DNA of 64,000 bases, taken from NCBI GenBank assembly GCA_023053685.1, contig JALIGW010000013.1:20798501-20862500 (forward strand), given 5' to 3'. The translations under genes and the position numbers were made by a program. This stretch comes from Diadophis punctatus similis (Eukaryota; Chordata; Lepidosauria; Squamata; Dipsadidae). The notes beneath the pieces are model-generated. The model was not told where the DNA came from and ran no database searches. It saw only the letters and a program-made list of their open reading frames with translations. Positions 49,001-61,000 of this stretch are shown piece by piece. How positions within the stretch are numbered: position 1 is the first letter of the stretch; the number at the start of each line of letters is the position of its first letter.

Positions 49001-52000
49001 TCTCAACAGGCCTATCCATCTCTCAGCTTCTGTGTTTATAATGAGGGTGTGACCAATTTTTGAGAGCATGGCCAATTTTTAAAAAAAGATTGGCGTTTTA
49101 AGAACTTCTCTGTACAACAATCCCACTAAGAGACGTGTCAAATCCAATGGCTATTGAAATATTTGTTGAGGAGTTCTTGGTGTAGTTACATTTTGCAAAT
49201 AAAGCATCTGACATTCTATTATGTGTCCCTTGTAGGAGAACTTCTTAACCATAAATACCAGTTTTGCAAATGAGCAGCTATCAGATTTAAACTTGTTACC
49301 CACCAGACTGGCCTTTTAGAAAGTAATTAGTTTGTGCAACAAATATTTCAATAAAGAAGAATATTTGTAGCTCGACGTTGAAATGAGGGGTCCTTGCTGC
49401 TCTCTGAGTTTAGTAGTTTTATTGCAGATGTTTCATTACCCAAACTAAGTAACATCTGTAACATCTGTAAAATATGAATAGGCCAGGAAAACTTTTAAAA
49501 AAATATTTTCATTTTTCAAAACAAGTTTGACCAGCTGTGACCATTTAGAAAATTTTGTTTACTTCTCTCAATTTATCCTGTTATTTACTTTTTTTTTTTT
49601 TTTGCTAACAGTGATTATCATACTCTGCTGTATGAAGTAATTTATCTATAAATGCTTCTGATTATAATCCTGGGACCATCCATAGCAGAAGCAACCCTGT
49701 CAAATATGTTTACAGTCTTACAACACAAAGACACCAGCATCAAATATATGATAGCTGATTTTCAGTGCTTGTTAAATAAAATCACAGGGGGAAGAAGATC
49801 ATTAAATTAATATACAATTTTAATTATATGGCATACATTTAGCTTATTTTGCAATTAAGTGAATAAAATACGAGGCAGAGAAAATTATCAATTGTTGTAG
49901 TTTTACGCTGCACTTCTGCATGCATTTACCCATCGCTAAACCCTATTCAATATATTGTGTTTTGCTTCTGAGAAAACATACATATGATGCTGTCAGAATA
50001 CCAAACATATGTTTTGGCAAACCATGTTTAATATTGGATTTCTGTACAGGAACTGTGATGATGCCTTATCATCTGAAGACTGTGAAAACTTGTACCAGTT
50101 TGTTTATAGCACCTACCGACCATTGGCTGTAGCAGCGGGGGAATTACTTTACAAAAGGTATTTTATTTATTTATTAAATTCATCTGCGAGACATTTCACT
50201 CTGAAAAGTTACTTTTTTTTTTGGAGGATATCTGCTTTTTATTTTTGATGGAATTTCAAAACTACTTTCATGTTCTCTTTAAGCAAAGTGCCATTGCTTT
50301 TTTCTTATTGAGTAATTCTGTTCTCTTCTATCATTCATCTTTTCGTAATGAGATTGACACTTGTTTTTCTACAAATACATTTATGAACTAATGCAAGAAT
50401 CATATCAGTGGTTTAATAAAATAGAATGTCTCAATATCCATTCATCCAACCAATTTTAGTGATGTTTTATGTATATTTTCTTTAACACTTGCGTTGGTAC
50501 TGGCACAATGTAAACTAATCCAGTCAAACTGTTAAATCCTTATATCTTGCTCTGGAGAGAGAATGGAGGGATGAGGAGCAGTGTACTGAACCAAACCCTT
50601 GTTTTGTGGACACCTACTTAATTTTGACATCCATGTATGGTGTGTTAAATTTATATTTACCGACAAAAAAATAAAGGGAGACTACTATAGATCTATTTTG
50701 AGCTATTTCAGCTAGCCATACCCTTCCGGGATTCGAACCTGGGCTGCTTACGTATTAGGTATATATTAACCTCTAAGCCACGAGCTCTACTAGCCTTGTC
50801 GTCTATACTAGGGGAGAGATTAAGTGTTTTTTTTTATCAGGGCAACCTGGTCTACCCAAATATGGGATGGAGCATAGTGCGGAAACCGGGAGCAGTATGC
50901 TCCGTCCCATATTTGGGTAGACCAGGTCGCCCTGATTAAAAAAAAACATTTAATCCATGTATGGTGCAAATGTTGGGAGATTTGTCTCATTAGAAGCAGG
51001 GGTGTTGAATGTAGACATGTTCTTTCCTTCTATGTATGAAAGATGCTCCAAGGCTATCTTATGCCTCATGCCATAAGATGTGAGAAAAATAGAGCTATAG
51101 CTACATCAAAAATAGAAAACAAACAAAAAATGTAATTAAAAAAATTAGAATGTGCAGAAATGGACAGATTCACGCTTACAATTAAGGAAAAAGAAGGAAC
51201 TGAATATTTCTTGATATGGGACTTATTTTACCAATGGTTAGATAATAAAAACAGAAGTTAGAAATATGGGGATATAAAAAGGACTAATGTTATAAAGGAG
51301 ATTTGTTAAAGTAGACAAGTAAAATATTATCATTATTATAGAATTAATATTATTGTGATGAATACTATTGTAAACATTTTATGATTTCCTAAAAATAATT
51401 GTACCCAGATAACACACTGTTTGATTGAAATTGAATTTTACATGTGTTATAAATAAAACAAATAATTTTAAAAAAAATAGAAAACAAACAGAACTAAAAT
51501 CGTTATATATTTCACCAAAAGAACCAGCAGGCTAGTTACTAACATTCAATAGATGCAGCAATGAAAATAAAAAAAAAATGTTTTGCTAAGGTCAATTACT
51601 AAAGTCATGGCTACAATGCGATATGACTCAGGGATAGCCTCACAAGGGCCAAATACGTTGCATCCACTTCTCTATATCTGGATTGTTGGTTGTGTAATTT
51701 TTTTTCATCAGGCTACATTTGCTTGACTTGTTGTGAAAGATTTATACTTTGTGATTAATCGCAAAGGATTTGTCTTCCACATTCCACTACCACTAAAGTA
51801 ACTAGGGTTATCAATGTGAAAATGGGATAAAACACCTGTGATTCCTTCAGCCATGAAAATTCATTACCCAGGCAGAACCTTGTAACTGCTCTTGGTAACA
51901 TAATAAGAAAAAGGACTGTACAAATATTAAATTAAAATAAGTGTTATAGACCTTTTGTGAATGTTGTGGATTCTTTTTGAACTACAGTGAATTTATTGCC

Positions 52001-55000
52001 TCTCACTAAAACAGCGCTTCTTTTGATGAAAAGTGTGGTGTTCACATCAAATTTGAAGCACTTCTGAATCATTTTCAAAGTGTGCACAGCCCTAGAAAAA
52101 ATTATAGTCCATTTTTATGATACTGAACTTATACCATTCCTTTAATTGAAAATATTTCAAGGCAAGATTTTTCTTAGAAAACAAAATCCCCCTGCTTCAT
52201 TACAATATTGGAATAGTTCACCGTACTCTTTAATTTGCCTATTATATGAAGCCTGCACTGTTGAAATGAAATAGAATATTTAAGATTTGTACTCAACCAA
52301 AGAGAACAATTTTAGAGAAAGAAGACTGAAAACATGCATGACATTGCCCTCATGTTTTCAAGACTATCTCTAAGATCCCGAGTAATACTTTTCTTTTAAG
52401 ATTGAAAAATTGGAAGTTTTTATTACAGTCTTAAAGCCACCTACTGGAAGTAACGTTGATTGAAGTTGCTTGCTGTAAATCAGAATTTGGGAGTTTCTTT
52501 TGATCTACTTGTTTCTTTGACAGACTGATTATCCAGGAAATTGAGACAGAATCAATCACCAAAACAAATGGAAACCAGGAACTTATTACTAGCCAGCTGA
52601 AAACACTAATAGTTTTTTTCTTGGAAAGTGAGGTAAAATTTCCTGCATAGACTACAAAGGAGAAACAGCTGAATAAAGACAACTAATACAATTAAGGGGC
52701 AAATGTGAAGGTTTGAGAGTAGGCGAATATTAACTGGGTTAATTTGCTATTAAAGTGTGTTAGAAAATACTGTCTCATATTGTTATTGCTAGTTTCGGAT
52801 AATTGTAGTTATAGTGGAAGATTTGAAGAATGCAATGAATTATAATTTGTTTTTAGAAATATGCCTGAAGAAATGAAGGGAAAAGATTGAGTTAATAATA
52901 AACACTTGATTACATCATTTATTGAAACTGTTGAAAGGCTAACTTTTCAACATATACATTTTCTAAACAGCCAAGGCAGTTCATTTTCTTTGTTAAGGAA
53001 TGTGATAAATTATAATGTATTCAGACAACTAACTTGTCACATGAGTTGTTTCACTGTTATTAAGTTAAACTCCTGTTGAACATAAATGTCTACAATTTTA
53101 ATGTGGGTATAGCTATTTTAAGACCTGCTCAAAGTTAGGCTTGTTTATACATTGGCAAAATATGCTTCTTTCTGAATGTATTCTAATCACTGGTCCTGAA
53201 ATAATGAATGTTTAAAGTGACCAAAGAAGCATTTCTTATTTTTTAGCATTGTTGTTGTACATCTTTAACGGCAAAGTAATATGACAAGCTACAATCATAG
53301 AAGGGATATTCCCAGAGCTAAAGAGAAAATATGTTTATAGATCAAATATTGGTGTCATGGGAGTTTCTACTTTTGAGGAGATATTGAAAACATGCAGGTT
53401 TCTGCTTGACCTTACTGTTTCCTAGGATCGTAATGGTAGCTTGTCCTTTTGGATTATTTCTTTTATTTTTAGCTGCATAACCACGTCACATATCTTATAG
53501 ACAGCCTGTGGGATTGGGCCGTGAGTTTATTGAAAGATTGGGAGTGCATGACAGCTCTCTTATTGGAGGATGCCGGAGAATATGAAAGAGGTAAGTGGGC
53601 CATAAAGCTTAGTGCTTTCGTTGCTACCGTCTGGCTTTGAAAGGGCAACCCAGAGTATCAGCAATATGAGCCCAGGTTGGATATGAGAATTTCAAGAGCA
53701 GGAAATCTTTGTCATAAAGAGACACTAGTTTAAAAGGCTGCGTGCTCTGAAGACCTCCCCTTAGAATTTGGCTGAGCAGCTTAGCCAATCTGACTTCTGT
53801 TTTATGTCAGAGCAAAGAATGCAGCACGTCACTGGTTCATGAATTCTGGAAAGCAGCAAGAGGATTTGTTTGGCTTAGTGTGTTGTATACCATTATTTGT
53901 GACACCATTGTGTGTATGTATTTTAATTTAATAAAATGTAGTGAAGCAGATTAAGGCTTTAAGGCAGTGGTTCCCAACCTTTTTGTGATAGAGTACCACT
54001 TGGAGGTCCCGTACAGTCGCCGCGTACCACCTGGTTCCAGAGAAACTAAATTCGATCAGATATCACTTTATTTCCATAATTGTACCGTTCCTTTTTTGGC
54101 CCCGCGCATCCAGCAACTGGATTCTCGGGCCGCTGGGACCAGGTGGGTGGCGTATGGCAACAGTTGCAAATTGTTGCCAGATTATCTTGTGTTAGGCAGT
54201 AAACATTTTTGTGAAGTAAAAAATAACTAACTAAAAATCGTTCATGACCCCGAAAGTGTTCGCATACCACCTGGAAGGCCCTCGCGTACCACTAGTGGTA
54301 CACGTACCACAGATTGGGAACCACTGCTTTAAGGCTTACCTTGAAGTACAAAGCATGTACTGTATGTCCACATAGGGCATATCAATGATGATTAGTTTTA
54401 TCTATCTTACTTATTTGATCTTTTTTTAGCATCCGTTGATCCCCTTAGATCTTTGTCTCTTATTTTAGGGTAAGTTCTTAGGGTAGGGTAAGTTCTACCA
54501 GACAACCCAAAATAATTTATAGAGGAAAAGAAGTAGACCTAGATAATATCTTTTAGTTACATCAAAACATTCCTAGGTTTAATATCTAAAGTTACTGTGG
54601 GCTTCCAGATTCTCAGAACTCTACTTCTTTCTGTGGGAGACTGACTAGATTCTCCATTGTTTTGTTTACAGCACTGAGTGATGTCCAGGAGAGTGCCCTC
54701 GTTGAAATAATCTTAGCGACTGTTCGACAAGCTGTTGAAGGTCCTCCCACAGGCAGAGGAGGAATCAGGAAAGTCAGTAGAGCTTTTTTTTTTACTTTGT
54801 TGGTAGCAAAAAACCTTCTGCTTTATGTTGCCCTTAACTAGTGCCAGCAATTCATTTCTCTGCAATGATAGAATCAAATGGTGGGTGGAGAGCAAATGTG
54901 TTACCTTGACTTTCCAATGCAGGGGGGAAAACACATAGTTACTCCCATAGAACCTTAGTATTTCTCTATTAATCAAATTTATATAGCAGCCCATCTCACC

Positions 55001-58000
55001 AAAAGAGACTCTAGGTTGTGCATAACAGTGAGACAAAATAAAAAAACCACACCTATAAAATATAAAAATCCATATTAATAAATATCATAAAAACCAAAGA
55101 TGCAAATCCTGGGCAATGAGAGAGATAAAATGGGCATCTCAACAATACAGCCATCTCAGCAAGTCTCTGGTACCCTATCAAAAGGGGTGGAGCTAATCTA
55201 ACTTTGGGGGGAAACGTGTTTCATCAGGCAGGTGGCACGGCACACAAGGCACATCTTCTAGGACCACCAAATGTAGATTCCTAGGTGATGGAACCTGCAA
55301 CTTGTATCTGTCAGATCTGATGATGCAGACTGATATAACCAAGTAGAGGCAGTTCCTCAGATAGCTCAGTCCCATGCCATGAAGGACTTTAAAGATTAAA
55401 ACCAGCACATTGAGTTGGACCCAGAAGTCGCAGAGGTGACATGCACTTGTCTAGGAGAACGCCGCCCCATAATTGCCTGCTTCCCCCTATATTCTAAAGC
55501 ATCTGGATATTTTTCAGGGGTAGCCCCATGTTAAGCACAGTGCAGTAGTCAAATCTAGAGGTGATTAGGGCATAATTGAATGTAAGCAGGGCTGCTGATC
55601 AGAAATAGACAGAACTGGTGCACAAGAGAAAGCTGTGCAAAGCCCCTCAAAGCCGCAATTGCCAGCTTTTCATCGAGCAAGAGTCATAAGGCTAGAACAA
55701 CCCCCAGATTGTGCATTGGCTCTGTCTGGGGCAGTGCAGCCCCACCACCCAGCAATAAAATTGGCATAGTCCTGGAACCAATGGGCTTGTTACTCCCCAT
55801 TGGAGCTGATCCAGAAGAGTACCAAAGTCGATGGTATCAAAAGCCACCAAGAGGTCAAGTAGGTCAAGGATGGATGCCCCAGCCTCATTCTGTCCACAGT
55901 AGAGATCATCCAGAATCATGACCAATGCCAACTACTTTGTAGTTGAGAAAAGGAAGCAATCTTAAATGCTTACTCAAAGGGCTGTGTCTTATCCAAAGAA
56001 TTTGTGGGAATAGGGAATGCATTCCTTATTCAAGACTGGTGCATACTGTAACTTGTTGACTTGGATTTACAGCTCCTACTCAAAGAGCAGATGCCTGTTG
56101 TGGCCAAGATAGTCTTTGCTCAGATATACTGCATATCAGTTGTATTCTTTCAGGGACTAGGATACTCCTTCAGTCAGTCTCACTTTCTGCTCATCTCACA
56201 GATGGATTATTGTAATGCAGTCTACGTGGGGCTGACCTTGAAGACTATTTGGAAGCTATGGCTGGCCCATAATACAGTTGTGTGCTGGACGTGCCTAGTT
56301 AGAATTGTGTGGCATCATGACTCTACAAGCTGCACTGGTTACTAGTTGTTTTCCACATGAAATTTGAGGTGCTGGTTATTACCTATAAAGCTCTTTAGGG
56401 CATAAGGCTTTTTTTGCATGAGGGACTGGATGTCTTTGTTCATCTGGTGAGATCAGGAAGAATGGACATGCTTTGGGTCCTATCAATTAAGAGTGTCAAC
56501 TTGTCAGAGCCAGGAAGGGTGCCTTCACTGTTCTGGTACCTGGCCTTTGTTATGATATCCCTCCAGAGATCTGGAGGGCCCCCTCTCTGATCCTGTTCAG
56601 TAAGCTATTAATGACCTGCCATTCTATTAAAGTTTGTTGCAAAATCAAAACCAGAAGCACACACAGATGACTGATTCAGCTGGATTCAATAACTTCTTTA
56701 TAAACATAATAATATATATATTTACAATACCATTAGCAGAGTTCTTCTTCAATGTAGCAACAGTTAAAAATAAAACACAAGCAGCTTCTAGTTCAGAGTT
56801 CAGAGAGGACAGAGAGCACAGAGTGGGCAGAGAGCAGAGTGGAAGAGTACAGAGTGGAGAAGAGAGCAGAGTGGACCTGGAGCCACACCCAGCCTTAAGC
56901 TAAAGCTTCCAGTTTCGATTCTCTGCACAGACTCAGAAGTGGTTAACTCCCATTGGCTGAGTTAGTTGCTATGCTTATTCATTGGCTGACCTTGTTACCA
57001 TTGGCTCTCTCAGTCATGAATATTCTAACACGTTCTCCCAGGCTCTGGGCAGAGTGAGGATTGAGCCCCTATTGGATAGGTACTTGGTTTGGTGAGAGTC
57101 AGGCAACCCATACATTGTACAAATAAATGAACGGCACTATATATATTTCATGCATCTTTCAAAAATACATGGATTATGTTTTCAGAAGTGAGCAGGTCCA
57201 AAATCACATGCATCATTTTTTTTTGCACAAGTTATAAAAGACAAGGTTACTTTAAAATCTTAAAAATATTTATGATCGGGCTTAAGTTGAGGAAAAATAT
57301 TTAAGTGTAATCAGTTTGGTTTGTTGATTGATGAGAGTTATCTTAATCATTAAATAATGGCAATTATTTGTAATTATTTGTATAATATATGAATGGCATT
57401 AGCTTTTTGAATTTGTTTTTAAAATATTGTTTACAACACCTCTTAGATTTTTAAATCTTCCCTGGAGAACAACAGATTTAAAAAAATGAAAAAAAAAACT
57501 ATTATTTTTTGAGAAAAAATAAATCTACCTCTAAAGTCCTATTGGCTGGGAATGTTGTCAACACAACTGAAAGGTACTAAGTTGGGAAGGATATTTTAGG
57601 GGATTGGGAACATTTCCTAAATTTATAGGTTCCCTCCCCTCTTTGAACTTAATGGAATGCTTCCCAACTGGATGAAATCACAGTTTATTGTTATGTTTGG
57701 AATAATATGCGAGTTTAAGTGCATATGTTAAAACAGGAAACAAACCATGATCATGTTGCAACTGCAAATCAATCTGACCTTCTAAGATTTGTTTATTAAC
57801 TACAAGTTCAAAGCAGTTCTATTTTGCTGTTGGGACAGTTTATTTAGCCATGATCTTAAAGAGTACCAACTTGTTGCTATTGAAAGAGTTGTGAGATATG
57901 CACAGCTTGTTCTTAGAACCTAGAAGTGCTGAACTCTTTCTAAGCCACTGATATGTTTGGAATGCCTAGAGGTTTCTTTATCTGTGTTCTCTATTCCCTT

Positions 58001-61000
58001 GCTCAAACATGGATATATCTTAGAATAGAAAAAGGATTCAAAGCAGCTAACTTTCCTTTCAGTACATAGCCATGCTCCAAAAAATAAAAAATAAAATAAT
58101 GATAACATTTTTTAAATAAATCAGCCACAGAATTCAAGCAATTTGATACTTTCATACCTAGTAATTTGCCACACAGAATTTGAATCGTGCAGCTCATTTC
58201 AATCATGAACAGTGGCATGATTATAATTACAACAAAGTGCTTTGTTTATAGATCTTGTCTACCAAAGAGAAGAAAATACAAATGGAAGATTGTGCTAAAA
58301 TTACTGAACACTTTATTGTGGTGCTTCCTCGACTCTTGGCAAAGGTAACGTGCAGCTGCGCTTGTGAATGCATATTCAATAACTAATTTGAATTTCAGCA
58401 GCACACTAATATCCTGTTTTCCTTTGCAGTATTCACTAGATACAGAAAAAGTGACAAACCTTCTGCAGATCTCACAGTATTTCGATTTAGAGCGGTACAG
58501 TATTGGCTCATTCAATAAGGTGAATTCATTTTTATGAAAGATAGAGAATTTGTGAGAAATGTGGTGAAAAAAAATACCTTTCATTGATCGATTCATTTTA
58601 ACTACTGAAAAAAAATGCCATTATTATGTTTGTTTTCATCACCCTGCTTAAAAATTGAAGTGATGTCTAGGACATGGTCAGAAAACACAGCCTTTGCCAC
58701 AAAAGCATTTTCACTTGAAATAATTTGAAGGGTAATTTTTCAGACTCTGCAGATATGGAATCTTCTTGATTTATTCACCTTTTATTTCTGCACATCTAAC
58801 TATGCTAGATGCTCTGCGAGGTTTGATGTTAAACTGATTTATGAATTAGATCTTATATTTCTTATTTTATACTGTTCAAGGCTTATAGTGCATTTATGGC
58901 TAAACAAATATGCTCCTAAATTCAAACTAAGTTCAGTACTATTGTGGACTACACTGGTTTACTGCTTAGGATATTAATAATTCCTTTTCTTGCAGAACCT
59001 CGATGCTTTATTGAGAGAGGTAAAAGCCATTGTAATGATACACTCCAACACTAATATCCTAGAGACCTGCTCCAGGCTATACAATATTCTTTCCAGAGAA
59101 GAACTTACTATTCATAACCAAGTGGCTTTGGCTAGAGCTGAACTGATGAATGAATTGGTGGAGAAACTAGATCAACGACTAGGCATTTTTTGGCATAAGG
59201 TAAATATGAGCTTTGTATTTAATCAGAAGCAAAAATTAGATATCTGGAACAAAATAAAGATTTTTTTTTCTAAAATGTTAAATACACTTTTTTATATTGG
59301 AGAGAACTGAGGCGTAAAAGCAAGTGCCATCTTCATATATGATTAATTTACAAACTAGGAAAAAAATCTATTAAATTATGTCAATAGGTAAAAGGTAAAG
59401 GTTTTGCCCTTTCCAGTCGTGTCCGACTCTAGGGGTGGTGTTCATCTCTGTTTCTTAGCCAAGAGAGCCAGCGTTGTCTGAAGAAATTTCCATGGTCATC
59501 TGGCCAGCATGACTAGACAATGAGGTACATGGAATGCTGTTACCTTCCCACTGAAGTGGTACCTATTTATCTACTCCCATTTGCATGCTTTCGAACTGCT
59601 AGGTGGGCAGGAGCTGGAGCAAGAATGGGTACTCACCCCATTGCGTGGCGCCTGGATGTTGAACTTGGGCTGTCAGCTTTTTTTGTCTTTAACTGCTGAG
59701 TCATTGCACTCCCTATATGTCAGTAGAAAGCGAAGGTTATCTGATATTTTGTACATATGATTGTTTGCCAGTCACAATACTGAGATTCTTGTCCCTTCTG
59801 TAGTTTATTTGTTCCCTTCCCTCCATTGTGAGGATAACTGAGACAGCCCCTGAAGGAATTAGCTACTTTCATTATTGCTACCTCTGAATTAGTAAAGATA
59901 TCTGTGTTGCACATGTTAAGGCAAGTCCATAGTTCATGTGATTACATATTTCAGTAGAAAAAAAATGTTAGAATTTAATATGTTTCTTTGGAGTGTGAAT
60001 ATTCTTGCCAAAATTTACATTAAAAAAGATTTTATTTAAGACTTTCCTACTCTACTCCTCCTTTCTTGAAAGAAATAGTTCAGTGTTACATAACAAAATA
60101 AAAGCATATTATAAAAATATAAAAGTATATACAATAGTGTGAAAGCACATTAACTCAGCTAAAACCCTTATGAACCACTTCTTCCCCTTGGTGCTAAAAA
60201 TAAGAATAAAATGGAAGAACAGATTTATATTTATTTAATTTTGAAGAAGTTATATTTTATTATCGGATTATTTAAAAGCCTGTATTTTGTTGATTGCCTA
60301 CTGAGATCTACCTAAAAAAGATTAAAAGAGGAATTAACTTGGAAATAAAACAGATCCTGTTTCATATTGTGGCTTATAAGAACATTCTCTTGCATTGGTT
60401 TTAAAGTTTTGTTGTACGTGTAAATTGCTGGTTGAAAATATTTGTAAGATGTTTTAAATGCTAAATATGGCATTTCCATTTCTATATGTTGGGGGAGGGG
60501 ACTGCAAAAATACTTGAAAAGGTTTTAGTTAGTTCTAAGAATATAAGAGCAGCTGTTGGAAATATGAATAGCTTGCAGACTCAGTTCAACAACAGTTGAT
60601 CAACTGTGCCATGACTAACAGATGTCATTCCACTGGGTAAGAGTTCATCCTGATAGCTTTAAAAAAATGTATTAGGCAGAATCAGACACCATGTTTATTT
60701 TGGCTGTAGATAATAAAGAATAATACATTTTGCATTCGACTTGCAGTTTATTCAGTGAGGTCAGCAAACTTGGTCATTGTACATCTTAGCTCTATAATCT
60801 GATCACATAATAATTTTGGAATTGCAGTTAACAAAGAAAACAGAGATAAAGGTTTTATAAATAATTTGAAAATTAGGAGAATTAACTAAAATTGTTTAAT
60901 TTTAACTTCTAGTTCTTCAAATTTGCTGCATCTTGCTAGTGAGGGCATTTTTCTTAAAGAGATCTAGCATGTCCACATATGTCAGCTTTGGGAACCAGGG

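Noticed and set aside
50711..50792. Functional tRNA gene on the minus strand
   Set aside because: B box is good, but acceptor and anticodon stems do not pair convincingly; it looks like a SINE head.
56635..57030. Complete endogenous retrovirus
   Set aside because: Only an LTR-like unit is seen; no gag, pol or env sequence lies on either side.
58246..58596. 116-residue minus-strand frame
   Set aside because: It is the antisense shadow of STAG exons at 58252-58344 and 58430-58519.
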